A stretch of DNA of 64,000 nucleotides from Heliorestis acidaminivorans (GTDB lineage: Bacteria; Bacillota; Desulfitobacteriia; Heliobacteriales; Heliobacteriaceae), in the NCBI RefSeq assembly GCF_008933955.1, contig NZ_WBXO01000002.1, positions 186,001 to 250,000 of the forward strand, in the 5' to 3' direction. The translations under genes and the position numbers were made by a program. Each line of letters begins with the position of its first letter. Positions within the stretch are counted from its first letter, which is position 1. This document shows positions 9,016-17,575 of this stretch, piece by piece. A model generated the notes under the pieces. It saw only the letters and a program-made list of their open reading frames with translations. It had not been told where the DNA came from and made no database searches.

Positions 9016-9987
9016 TCACAGTTTAACTTTCTTCAACCAATCCCAATTCTCTTTCGTCCATTTCACAGTTCGCTCAATGCCTTCTTCTAGAGATACTTGA
9101 GGCTCCCAATCTAGCAGTGCTTTAGCTTTGCTGATATCTGCCCAGGTAGCTGTGATGTCTGCTTTGTGAAAGGGTTTGTGTTCATATTGCGATTTTTGAG
9201 CACTGTAGTTTTCGATGTATTCGATCATCTTCGAGAGCTTGTCAGGGTTGTTGTTACCCAAATTGATCACTTCAAAACCTAAGGGATTCAGTGCTTTGAT
9301 AGTGCCACGAGCAATGTCGTCAACATAGGTAAAGTCTCTGCTTTGACTGCCATCACCGAAGATTTCTAGTGACTTTCCTTCTAAGGTCCACTTGATAAAT
9401 CGAAAGACGCTCATATCAGGTCTACCCGCGGGACCGTAGACAGTAAAGTAACGAACGATGGAGATATCTAAGCCGTATAGGTAATGATAGCTGTAGGACA
9501 TGGCTTCGGCTGCTTTTTTAGAAGCTGCGTAAGGTGAGATAGGTGTATTTACAGGTAGTTCTTCTGTAAAAGGCATTTTTTGTCCGGCGTATAAAGAAGA
9601 GGTGGAGGCCAAGATGACTTTTTGTATTTCATATTTACGGCAAAATTCTAGGATATTAAGATGGCCGTTGGCATTGGTGGTCATATAAATATGGGGGTTT
9701 TCCATGCTGTAGCGAACACCGGCGCGAGCAGCTAGGTTCATGACGGCGTCAATTTTGTGGTTTTGAAAGACTCGATCGAGATCTTCTAGGTTTTCGATAT
9801 CGATTGGGTAAAAGGTAAAGCTGTCTTTTTTTGTTTCTAATTGAGCTAAGCGCCAGTTTTTGATTCGTACATCGTAGTAGTCATTGAGATTGTCGATTCC
9901 GACGACGTGATAGCCTTGGTCGATCAGCATTTCTGTGACTTTACTGCCGATAAAACCAGCTACGCCTGTTACTAGAATAGTCTTCAA
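9016..9987 (-). CDS. NAD-dependent nucleotide-sugar 4-epimerase (UDP-uronate type)
   Basis: Extended short-chain dehydrogenase of 323 residues. The NAD motif is VTGVAGFIGSKV at the N-terminus, followed by IDNLNDYYDVRIKNWRL, a hallmark of UDP-glucuronate 4-epimerase relatives. The catalytic pair is in SPYAASKKAAE (YxxxK) with an upstream ASTSSLY serine. The start is TTG at 9987 with TGGAGG 9 bases upstream, inside the end of the preceding dehydrogenase gene (3 bases between stop and start), so the two are translationally linked. In this pairing it probably epimerises the uronic acid that the dehydrogenase makes (UDP-GlcNAcA to UDP-GalNAcA, as TviC does, or UDP-GlcA to UDP-GalA). Which substrate is an inference. 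Confidence 0.87.
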   Translation of the reverse strand: MKTILVTGVAGFIGSKVTEMLIDQGYHVVGIDNLNDYYDVRIKNWRLAQLETKKDSFTFYPIDIENLEDLDRVFQNHKIDAVMNLAARAGVRYSMENPHIYMTTNANGHLNILEFCRKYEIQKVILASTSSLYAGQKMPFTEELPVNTPISPYAASKKAAEAMSYSYHYLYGLDISIVRYFTVYGPAGRPDMSVFRFIKWTLEGKSLEIFGDGSQSRDFTYVDDIARGTIKALNPLGFEVINLGNNNPDKLSKMIEYIENYSAQKSQYEHKPFHKADITATWADISKAKALLDWEPQVSLEEGIERTVKWTKENWDWLKKVKL

Positions 9988-9990
9988 CTT

Positions 9991-11304
9991 CTATAACCTC
10001 CAGTAAGAAAAGCCAGCTTCTTCGGCTGTTTCTTTGTTGTATAAGCCTTTTACATCGATTAAGACGGGTGAGCCGTTTGATGCTTTTCTCAGCCAGGCTA
10101 AGCCTTTTTCTTGAAACTCTTTATGCTTGACAGCGATGATCACAGCGTCATAGGACTTTTCTTTTTCTATGTCTGTTAACAGTTCGATGTTGTATTCTTC
10201 CTTCGCTTCTTCATGATCGACCAAAGGATCGAAGACAAAAGCGTTGATACCATACTCTTGAAGTTCTTCATAAATATCGATGACTTTGGTGTTGCGAATA
10301 TCTCTTACGTTTTCTTTAAATGTCAATCCAAGAATTAAGACGCGAGCACCTTTGACTTGTTTTTCAGCATTGATTAATCGCTTGACGGTCTGTTCTGCTA
10401 TGTACTTGCCCATCTGATCGTTGATGCGACGTCCTGATAAAATGACTTGGGGATGGTAACCAATCGATTCAGCTTTGAAAGTTAAGTAGTAAGGATCGAC
10501 GCCAATACAATGACCACCGACGAGGCCTGGTTCAAAGCGTAAGAAGTTCCATTTGGTACCGGCGGCTTCTAAGACGGCGCGGGTGTCGATGTTCATTTCA
10601 TTAAAGATTAAGGCCAGCTCGTTCATTAAAGCGATGTTGAGATCGCGTTGAATGTTCTCAATGACTTTGGCAGCTTCGGCTGTTTTAATGCTTGGAGCGA
10701 CATGAATACCTGCTGTAATTACAGTACCGTAGATGGAAGCTAAGAGTTCTGAGGTTTCCTGATCTTCCCCCGCAACAACTTTGACGATCTTCGGAAGTGC
10801 ATGCTCACGATCACCTGGGTTAATTCTCTCTGGTGAATAGCCTACTTTGAAGTCTTGTCCCCACTTTAGGCCAGAATGCTTTTCTAAGATAGGCACGCAG
10901 ATTTCTTCCGTTACACCGGGATAGACTGTTGATTCGTAGACAACGATGGAGCCGGGTGTTAGGTTACGACCAATCATTTCACTGGCTTTCTGTACTGGTG
11001 TTAAGTCGGGCATGTTGTGTTCGTTGATAGGCGTAGGTACTGTTGCAATGATTAGTTTGGCTTCTTTGAGCTTTTCAGCCTCTGTGGTGTAGTCTATTTG
11101 TGTATTGGCTAATTCGACTGTTGTGACCTCATCAGTACGATCATGATTGATTTGCAACTCATTCACTCTTTGGGCACTGATATCAAGACCGATGACCTTG
11201 AAATGGTGAGATAAATGGACGGCTAGGGGTAGACCTACGTAACCTAGGCCAACTATTGCAATTTTATTTTTTTTGTTTTTAAAGTCCAGTAATGTGAGTT
11301 GCAT
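9991..11304 (-). CDS. nucleotide-sugar dehydrogenase (TviB/WbpA-like)
   Basis: Oxidises the C6 hydroxyl of a UDP-sugar, probably UDP-GlcNAc or a similar HexNAc, to a uronic acid. It begins MQLTLLDFKNKKNKIAIVG with the Rossmann motif VGLGYVGLPLAV. NEHNMPDLTPV near residue 95 and the catalytic cysteine in GLVGGHCIGVDPYYL are typical of the TviB/WbpA group and differ from the Ugd at 1-1091. The C-terminal domain has LILGLTFKENVRDIRNTK. The ATG at 11304 is preferred over an upstream start at 11409 because GGAGG lies 8 bases before it and the upstream residues are not conserved-looking. It is coupled to the epimerase downstream and lies two genes after an asparagine-synthase-like gene. Confidence 0.9.
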   Translation of the reverse strand: MQLTLLDFKNKKNKIAIVGLGYVGLPLAVHLSHHFKVIGLDISAQRVNELQINHDRTDEVTTVELANTQIDYTTEAEKLKEAKLIIATVPTPINEHNMPDLTPVQKASEMIGRNLTPGSIVVYESTVYPGVTEEICVPILEKHSGLKWGQDFKVGYSPERINPGDREHALPKIVKVVAGEDQETSELLASIYGTVITAGIHVAPSIKTAEAAKVIENIQRDLNIALMNELALIFNEMNIDTRAVLEAAGTKWNFLRFEPGLVGGHCIGVDPYYLTFKAESIGYHPQVILSGRRINDQMGKYIAEQTVKRLINAEKQVKGARVLILGLTFKENVRDIRNTKVIDIYEELQEYGINAFVFDPLVDHEEAKEEYNIELLTDIEKEKSYDAVIIAVKHKEFQEKGLAWLRKASNGSPVLIDVKGLYNKETAEEAGFSYWRL

Positions 11305-11453
11305 GGAGGGTTCCTCCCTTGTGTAATGAATGCCTTTAATTTTTCTCCGCTTGTAATCATAAACTAAGATGACTATTAATGCTGATAACTTATAGAAGCC
11401 GCCAGGCACGCTAATGCAACGTTCATATAGTTATAATTGCGTATTAGCTCGCC

Positions 11454-11768
11454 TTAAACATGGCTACATACTTGATACTTATAGTAATCTACAAAAACAT
11501 AGTCAGGGCTAACTATAAAAATCATAAAGTGGTTCTTTGAATTTGAGTGCTTATAAAAATCTTGAAAAAAACTTTTCACTTTTGGCCATTTTTCATCGGT
11601 AGGCGCAAAATGAATAAACCAAGCTAGGATAATGTTTAGAAAAAAACTGAGCATGAAACAATTAAGATGGCCACTTATTGACATGTAAGTTAGTTCATTC
11701 AATTCGTAGTGTTCAATTGTTAATGGTAAAACAAAAGATCGAGAGACAGCTAAAGCAATGATAACCAC
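11454..11768 (-). CDS. hypothetical small protein, possibly a gene remnant
   Basis: An open frame of 104 residues between the asparagine-synthase-like gene and the nucleotide-sugar dehydrogenase. It would start at GTG (11768) with no convincing ribosome site; an in-frame stop precedes it closely. The N-terminal half is hydrophobic (LNCFMLSFFLNIILAWFIHF is one likely membrane segment), the C-terminal half polar and aromatic-rich. I do not recognise a family. It may be a small membrane protein, or the surviving piece of a longer membrane-protein gene, since the frame is short and poorly started. Confidence 0.3.
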   Translation of the reverse strand: MVIIALAVSRSFVLPLTIEHYELNELTYMSISGHLNCFMLSFFLNIILAWFIHFAPTDEKWPKVKSFFQDFYKHSNSKNHFMIFIVSPDYVFVDYYKYQVCSHV

Positions 11769-11817
11769 TTTTCTTTAAGCTTCTTTCCATACCTGTGCAA
11801 GCTCTTTTATAATGATT

Positions 11818-13098
11818 CTAGCAACTTCGGTCTTCTTCGCGTTGTTCATCTTCAACCTTCAAGTTAATCTCTAAAGAAGTTAGCACCAATAGTGCATCAG
11901 CATAATTTCCTTTTCTCTGCTGATGACGCTCCCAAATTGAATCCATATCGATCCAATCTACAGTACCTCTTTTTTTCAAGTCTTGAATGTTATCATAAAC
12001 GATTTCTTTTAAGTCAAGACGACTTCGCAATCCTCCATCAAAGTCAATGTAATTAAGCATTGGATTACGATCCAGGGAACTTCCCGGTAAGAAACGTCTA
12101 GCGGCAGCACGTGCTCGAAGGTCTACACGCCTGATAAGTCTCTGCCACTGTGGAGCATCAAGAGGCAGACCTATATTGGTCTTTGTAGGCAAAGAGAATA
12201 ATTTAGGAAAAGCGGTTTTTAGAATTTCTTTGTATAACCATTGGTTTTCTCGATATTTTCGCGGTACATTTAAGATGAAGCTGACCCATTCAGGATGCAA
12301 AAAAGGCGTTTGATAATTATATCCTGACGGAAGAACGATTTTTTTAATGCAGGCGTGCTGTCGGACTGCAAAGTCTAGTTGTTCATCGTAGCTTATAATA
12401 TCTTGATTCATTAATGGCTTCTCTGGTAAAAAGCTTTCCGGAGTAATTCCTTCTGGTAACACGTTAAGTGATCTCGTCCAGCGATTTCTCTTGCAAAAGT
12501 ATTGCTTAGCTTCATCCCAGGTTTTACTCTTTTCTTTAGGCAGATGAGCTCCTGTCAATGCCTCGCCCATGTATCCACTCCAATAGGTAGCATCTTTTCC
12601 AAATTGATTTACAAGTAATCTATTATAAAAAGCATCGAGTAGATAGGTCCAAGATCCGCCATGCTTTATAACGTTGATTAAATCACCTTGATTGATTTTT
12701 ATTTGTGTAAGATCCACTTTCTCGTGAGGAACTCCCATTTCTTTTGCTACGTAATGACCTATTTCATAATCTAATGCACCAGGTGTGCCGAAGCTTACAG
12801 TAACGATTTGATCTTTTAGACCTGCTTCAAGTAAACATCCTAATATTGCACGTGAGTCAAGGCCGCCGCTTAAGGGGAGTACGTGGGTACTGTTGGTGGG
12901 AAGGTTTTGGTATGGTGCTTTTAGGGCATTGATTCCTTGTTGGATTAAGGCCTTTTCGTTATTATTATCTGTTATATCTGCTATGTATTTTTTATCTTTA
13001 ATGTTATTTTCATTAAGAAACAAGAAATTTTTAAGTTCATGGCTTTTCATGCTATTTGGTAGGTATCCATAATAAAGATAGGACTTTACATTCTCCAT
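11818..13098 (-). CDS. asparagine-synthase-like ATP-dependent amidotransferase domain protein
   Basis: The protein carries the PP-loop ATP-pyrophosphatase motif LPLSGGLDSRAILG around residue 80 and the asparagine synthase C-terminal domain (PF00733), in which ATP activates a carboxylate for amide formation. At about 426 residues it lacks the usual N-terminal glutaminase domain: the first 75 residues do not begin with the catalytic cysteine, so ammonia or a partner would have to supply nitrogen. In polysaccharide loci such proteins (for example WbpS) amidate uronic acids. The uronate-forming dehydrogenase and epimerase lie just downstream. ATG at 13098 and TTG at 13101 are both possible. It follows the GT2 gene with almost no gap. 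Confidence 0.75.
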   Translation of the reverse strand: MENVKSYLYYGYLPNSMKSHELKNFLFLNENNIKDKKYIADITDNNNEKALIQQGINALKAPYQNLPTNSTHVLPLSGGLDSRAILGCLLEAGLKDQIVTVSFGTPGALDYEIGHYVAKEMGVPHEKVDLTQIKINQGDLINVIKHGGSWTYLLDAFYNRLLVNQFGKDATYWSGYMGEALTGAHLPKEKSKTWDEAKQYFCKRNRWTRSLNVLPEGITPESFLPEKPLMNQDIISYDEQLDFAVRQHACIKKIVLPSGYNYQTPFLHPEWVSFILNVPRKYRENQWLYKEILKTAFPKLFSLPTKTNIGLPLDAPQWQRLIRRVDLRARAAARRFLPGSSLDRNPMLNYIDFDGGLRSRLDLKEIVYDNIQDLKKRGTVDWIDMDSIWERHQQRKGNYADALLVLTSLEINLKVEDEQREEDRSC

Positions 13099-13105
13099 CA
13101 AATAT

Positions 13106-14125
13106 CTAGCCTCTTTTAATACTATTATATGATTTTAATTTTTTTATTAAACTGTATGTTCTAGGCATGTTCACTACTAAATTTACTACAAGCTTATCTT
13201 TTATTGATAAATATGAACTGAGCTCATTAAATTGCTCATTCTTAAAGCCATGTTTATTTTTAAATAAGCAAAAAAAGTTCTTAATACTTTTGCTTTTTTG
13301 CCTAATTAATTCTCTCTCATAATGATAATTAGTGTATTTATTAAACTGGTCGTACATTTTTATAATGCCAAAAAGATGTTTTTTTCTCTTATCAAGATTA
13401 GCGGCAACTCTTTTAGACCACGCTTCTGCAATTCCTTTTCGATATACCGACATTACTTCATTAACGTAATAAACAGCTCCGTTTGTAGCGCAAATTAACG
13501 CGAGTGGATAATCCCCAACAGGCGCTTCTAAATAAAATTGCGGTGGATTGTCCATAAGATGTTTTCTAAACAAGATCGAAGCTGTGGGGCAAAGGCCTCC
13601 TCCGCCTAGTATTACTTCTTCTGTTCTTAGTTTAGTATTTTTATTTCTTGGGCTATGTATTTTATCAGGCCTTGATCCATCCTCATAAACAATCTCCGCC
13701 GCATGAAAACACATCGAACACTCCGGATTCGCTTCCATATAATCAACCTGCTTCTGCAGCTTCAGAGGATCCGTCCAATAATCATCCCCTTCACAAAGAG
13801 CTATATACTTTCCTTGTGCTTTTGGGTAAACAAAAGTTGGACTTATTTTTATACCCTTTGAATATTGATTTTCTTTCTGATAAATCGGCTTAATCAAATC
13901 CGGGTGTTTTTCTTCATAAGTTCGAATTATCTCTGCTGTTTTATCAGCAGACGCATCATCATGAATTATGATTTCAATCGGAAAGTTGGTCTTTTGCATC
14001 AAGAAGCCTTCTATGGCATCTGCAATATATTTTTCATGGTTGTAAGTAATACAACAAATACTTACAAGTGGCTTTTGTTTATTACTTTCTTCAGTACCAT
14101 TTTTTTGGGTCTCAACAACAGCCAT
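13106..14125 (-). CDS. GT2-family glycosyltransferase
   Basis: GT-A fold, inverting glycosyltransferase of 339 residues. The N-terminus has VSICCITYNHEKYIADAIEG, then EIIIHDDASADKTAEII, and the metal-binding region KYIALCEGDDYWTDPLKLQKQV (the EGDDYW form of the DxD motif). The C-terminal part after about residue 250 is basic and AT-rich, with no obvious membrane segment. AGGAGG lies 12 bases before the ATG. It likely adds one residue of the repeat unit in the cytoplasm before Wzx flips it; the Wzx gene is the next one upstream. Donor unknown. Confidence 0.88.
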   Translation of the reverse strand: MAVVETQKNGTEESNKQKPLVSICCITYNHEKYIADAIEGFLMQKTNFPIEIIIHDDASADKTAEIIRTYEEKHPDLIKPIYQKENQYSKGIKISPTFVYPKAQGKYIALCEGDDYWTDPLKLQKQVDYMEANPECSMCFHAAEIVYEDGSRPDKIHSPRNKNTKLRTEEVILGGGGLCPTASILFRKHLMDNPPQFYLEAPVGDYPLALICATNGAVYYVNEVMSVYRKGIAEAWSKRVAANLDKRKKHLFGIIKMYDQFNKYTNYHYERELIRQKSKSIKNFFCLFKNKHGFKNEQFNELSSYLSIKDKLVVNLVVNMPRTYSLIKKLKSYNSIKRG

Positions 14126-14255
14126 TTAAAAACACGGCCTCCTTCCTCACTTGTGGCTAATTCAAAATATTGTAGTATTATGACAAGAAGCTTTTTTAGT
14201 TCAAATCTTTAACTATCTCAATTTAACACCTCAAGGAGAGATTACAGATAAATCA

Positions 14256-15716
14256 TCACTTCATGAATTGCCCCTTTTTACTCTGTAAAATATCTAAACC
14301 TTCTACAAAAGCTGATAGGCGTAGTAGGAAGCACAATGTTGGATAAACAATCATGCCAGTGATGACTTGAGCGATGAGCAAGGTAAGCATATTGGGGAAC
14401 TCTAAGGTTCCTAGAGCGTATACAATCGTTCCCATGAAAAGAGATGCTGCTAAGTAGGGAAATACATCTTTGATCTGCTCTCGTGCATTGTAATCTATTA
14501 ATTGGCCTGTGTAGTAGCTGTTTATAAAATAGCCTACCATGGATGTGACCACTTGGCCGTATATCATAGCCATGATTCCCCAACGATAGGTTATAAAAAT
14601 AGTGACTACGACAAGTACTTTTTTTATGATCTCTAGCCGTAGAAATAAATCTGAGCGCCCTTTGGCTTTTAATAGATTTAAGTTTATTGTATGTAAAGGG
14701 TACGTTAAACCTACTATACATAAGACTTGCAGATAAGGGATGGCAGGGGCCCATTTTTCTGTAAGTAACACTAAAACTAATGGTTCTGCAGTAACAGCTA
14801 AACCTATCATCAGCGGAAAGTTGAATAACACTAATGTGGTGAGTCCTTTTTTTATGCCCTTTTTTAAACGTTGCTGGTCGTTTTGGATTTTAGAAAAGGC
14901 TGGAAAGGCTACTCTTCCTACAACGCTAGAAAGTGTTTGAGTGGGAATTTCCTCAAGTCTGCGCGCCTGGGTGTAATAACCAAGATCTGTTGCTGAATAT
15001 ACTTTACCAATGGTGATTTGATAAATGTTTTGAAAAACTGTATCTAGTAAGCTTGAGGCAAGTAGGCGTGAACCATAACCAAATAATTCACCTAAGGCCT
15101 GAAAACTAAACTCAAATGAGGGTCGCCAGCTATTCAAAAGCCAAAGTAGTGCTGTTCTAAATAAGGTATTGCTAACTGCTTGAATAGCCAAGCTCCAGAC
15201 GCCAAAACCCATGAAAGCAAGTGTAATTCCTATGATGCCTGATGTAACGCTAGCTAGTAAACTTACTTTCGTTAAAGTCTTAAAATCAAGCTTTTTTGTG
15301 ATTATGTTTGTCTGAATTATTCCGAAAGAGCCAATAATTAAATTCAGCGCCATGAATTGAGTTAGTAAAACTAATTCCGGTTGATTATAAAAGGATGCAA
15401 TATAAGGTGCCGAGAGCCATAATACGGCTGCCCCAAGAAGCCCTAAGGCAATGTTAAAATAGAAAGTCGATGAATAATGGATTCTTGTTGTGTCTTGTTT
15501 CTGTATTAAAGCAGAACCAAAACCACTATCTACAAAAGTTTGTCCAACAGCAATAAATACAGCAAGCATGGCGATTAAGCCGAAGTGCTCTGGGAGCAAT
15601 TGACGTGCTAGTACGATATAGATACCTAGGTGAATTATTTGTGCTCCAAATTTTTCTATGGCACTCCAGATTAGGCCGTTTATGGTTTGTGATTTTAGGT
15701 CTGACGTTGGACTCAC
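14256..15716 (-). CDS. Wzx-type flippase (MOP superfamily polysaccharide transporter)
   Basis: Polytopic protein of 486 residues with about 14 predicted membrane segments, expected to flip undecaprenyl-linked repeat units across the membrane. The N-terminus LKSQTINGLIWSAIEKFGAQ and the following IVLARQLLPEHFGLIAM are typical of the WzxC/TuaB/EpsK branch, as is GSALIQKQD near residue 85. The annotated GTG start at 15716 has no good ribosome site, so the exact start is uncertain by a few codons. Together with the Wzy candidate (6546), Wzz (27621) and the tyrosine kinase it completes a Wzx/Wzy-dependent pathway. Confidence 0.88.
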   Translation of the reverse strand: MSPTSDLKSQTINGLIWSAIEKFGAQIIHLGIYIVLARQLLPEHFGLIAMLAVFIAVGQTFVDSGFGSALIQKQDTTRIHYSSTFYFNIALGLLGAAVLWLSAPYIASFYNQPELVLLTQFMALNLIIGSFGIIQTNIITKKLDFKTLTKVSLLASVTSGIIGITLAFMGFGVWSLAIQAVSNTLFRTALLWLLNSWRPSFEFSFQALGELFGYGSRLLASSLLDTVFQNIYQITIGKVYSATDLGYYTQARRLEEIPTQTLSSVVGRVAFPAFSKIQNDQQRLKKGIKKGLTTLVLFNFPLMIGLAVTAEPLVLVLLTEKWAPAIPYLQVLCIVGLTYPLHTINLNLLKAKGRSDLFLRLEIIKKVLVVVTIFITYRWGIMAMIYGQVVTSMVGYFINSYYTGQLIDYNAREQIKDVFPYLAASLFMGTIVYALGTLEFPNMLTLLIAQVITGMIVYPTLCFLLRLSAFVEGLDILQSKKGQFMK

Positions 15717-15802
15717 CTCTGATTGGAAGTCTTTGAAACATATGTGCTTGTTTTTCGTTAGAAAAGTGACTTTTTTTTATTTACTATAACTGGTTGTCGT
15801 AC

Positions 15803-16033
15803 TTATGAATTTTTAAATCTCTTCACATACCATTTATGATTCGAAGAGTCTTTTCCTATGTAAATAGTATTCTCTAATTGGTTATTATCGACAAGCTCAT
15901 ATAGTATTTTTCCAGCTTGCTTATTGTCAACCTCGTCCATTGCTGAATATACATCTACTAATTGAAAAACATGTTTAGGGGGTATTTCATTTGCTTTACT
16001 AATCAATTGTTCTTTTATTTTGTTTTCTTTCAT
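15803..16033 (-). CDS. hypothetical 76-residue protein
   Basis: A short open frame with an ATG at 16033 and AAAGG 8 bases upstream, so translation is plausible. The product is charged and probably soluble, and the middle (residues about 18-55) looks alpha-helical: HVFQLVDVYSAMDEVDNKQAGK followed by LVDNNQL. It resembles the size and pattern of small winged-helix-like proteins, but I do not recognise a family. It lies between a transposase relic and the Wzx gene, at the edge of the AT-rich island, and may be an incoming accessory gene unrelated to polysaccharide synthesis. Confidence 0.5.
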   Translation of the reverse strand: MKENKIKEQLISKANEIPPKHVFQLVDVYSAMDEVDNKQAGKILYELVDNNQLENTIYIGKDSSNHKWYVKRFKNS

Positions 16034-16135
16034 AGTAAATACCTTTCAATCAGAATTATTTATAATTTTTTCCATGTTTCAATGAAATCTTCTTTTAAGC
16101 ACATTAAGTTAAAAATCTTGAAGTGCCATTTTTAA

Positions 16136-16600
16136 ATCCGAATAGATTCATAGTTCACCAAGGCCTCACTTCTATAGCCAACGACATAAACGGATTTTTT
16201 CCCACCGAGCTGCTTCACGTATTTAGTCAATGACATCTCTTAATGAGCTATCCCACAACTTCAAATATTCGATAAGTGATAAAAAAGTAATTCACTTTAG
16301 GTTAAAGGCCATCACTTGAAGTTAATCAGCGCCTCGATAGCCACAGGATGGTGAACAAAGTAGCGTTCTACGTGATTAAAGGCTTTAAGATTGCGAAAAG
16401 TAATATTTTCTATCTCTCAACGCACACAAGGGATTCGTGCTCTGATTTTCTAGGCTTACGCATTTCTTAATCATAAATGATGTTATCCCCACCGCCAACT
16501 TGCTGGGTCACGACAATAGAATGATAATACTCCGTGCTACCATTTTTTCTCAAGTCACCATATTGGTTATTTAACTCGGTTCTATTTTGGCTAATGATAA
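16136..16600 (-). pseudogene. degenerate transposase relic and unassigned coding debris
   Basis: No intact frame is present, but minus-strand translations in shifting frames give protein-like pieces. 16470-16590 contains NGSTEYYHSIVVTQQVGGG, and 16328-16421 contains EIENITFRNLKAFNHVERYF followed by HHPVAIEAL. The latter resembles the C-terminal end of IS4-superfamily-type transposases. Stops and frameshifts separate the pieces. A further 34-codon fragment at about 16136-16233 includes KSVYVVGYRSEALVNY, which I cannot assign. No terminal inverted repeats were recognised. The gap 16034-16706 holds only this debris. It marks the left border of the acyl-sugar island and is consistent with past insertion. 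Confidence 0.5.
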
Positions 16601-16706
16601 ATTTCCAAAATATTCATAATCGTCTTGGAGGCGCATTTTCATTGAGACTTCCTTAGTAATCTTTTTTGCAATGAAGTTTAAATTACTAATATTTCCTCCA
16701 GGAAAA

Positions 16707-17303
16707 TTATAGATGTTTGCTCCAATCTATTTGTTGAAGAGCAATCTGACGCTCTTCTGTTGGTTTTTCTCTCTTACCAATTGCCCTACACGGACTACCT
16801 ATATAAACTGTCCAAGGTTCTAAATCTCTCTTGACTAAGCTATTAACTCCAACAACTGCACCTTCACCTATCTTCACACCTGGCATAATTGTGCAATTAG
16901 CACCGATATATGCATCATCTTCAATTTCAATATCACCATAGTCAGTTTCTTGGCAACCTTCTGGTAAATGTTCTACTGTGTAATACCCATGAATTTTATA
17001 TGTTGAGGTAAGTAATTTAGTTCCAGGTCCTAAAAAAACACGATCACCTATTCTAGTCTTTGCGCCACCTTCAATTAGAACATTCCAAGTTAATGTTGAA
17101 TATTTGCCAATTTTAAGGCTCTTTCCAGCATCGATAAACACATAATCAAAAATCTGACAATGATTATCTAGCTCTGCATTTTGCGCACGAATCATTTTAC
17201 ACAAAGGGTATAACCGAACTCCCTCTCCACAAAACTTTAACTTGTCCTTAAAATTGTTACCCATAAACTCCAAGCCTTCCAATTCATAAATTCCTTTATT
17301 CAT
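16707..17303 (-). CDS. hexapeptide-repeat (LbH) acyltransferase
   Basis: Left-handed beta-helix acyltransferase of about 198 residues. Hexapeptide turns run from about residue 50 to 175 (KIGKYSTLTWNVLIEGGA, RIGDRVFLGPG, EIEDDAYIGANCTIMPGV, KIGEGAVVGVNSLV), ending in the NodL/WbbJ-type VYIGSPCRAIGKR. It would transfer an acyl group to a sugar hydroxyl or amine. An ATG at 17330 directly follows the ACP stop, but the ATG at 17303 has AAAGGAG 11-12 bases upstream and is preferred. Immediate co-localisation with an acyl carrier protein and a FabH-like synthase suggests the donor is an acyl-ACP, not acetyl-CoA. That is inference from the neighbourhood. Confidence 0.82.
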   Translation of the reverse strand: MNKGIYELEGLEFMGNNFKDKLKFCGEGVRLYPLCKMIRAQNAELDNHCQIFDYVFIDAGKSLKIGKYSTLTWNVLIEGGAKTRIGDRVFLGPGTKLLTSTYKIHGYYTVEHLPEGCQETDYGDIEIEDDAYIGANCTIMPGVKIGEGAVVGVNSLVKRDLEPWTVYIGSPCRAIGKREKPTEERQIALQQIDWSKHL

Positions 17304-17330
17304 TGTTTGTTTTTCTCCTTTATTATTCAT

Positions 17331-17570
17331 CTAATTATTCAATTTTTCATTAATATACTTAGCAAGCGAGTTAATTGTATTTAATTTTTCAACATCTTCT
17401 TCCGGAAAGGTTATTCCGAATTTTTCTTCAAGTTCAAACAATACATTAAATGTCTCTAGCGAATCAATTCCTAATTTTTTGAGCTCAGTATCTAAATTTT
17501 CTTCTTTAATTTCTAAATTACCTACAACTTCAGTTATTACGTCAATCACTTCTTCATGAATTTTTGACAT
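17331..17570 (-). CDS. dedicated acyl carrier protein
   Basis: A 79-residue acidic protein with the phosphopantetheine attachment motif GIDSLET; serine 37 is the predicted attachment site. Helices I-III of the ACP fold can be read from the pattern, including VLFELEEKFGITFPEEDVEK. It is standalone and placed between a FabH-like gene (5 bases upstream) and a hexapeptide acyltransferase, well away from any fatty-acid synthesis genes, so it looks like a pathway-specific carrier that holds an acyl chain for sugar decoration. It would need a phosphopantetheinyl transferase encoded elsewhere. Confidence 0.88.
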   Translation of the reverse strand: MSKIHEEVIDVITEVVGNLEIKEENLDTELKKLGIDSLETFNVLFELEEKFGITFPEEDVEKLNTINSLAKYINEKLNN

Positions 17571-17575
17571 TTTTA

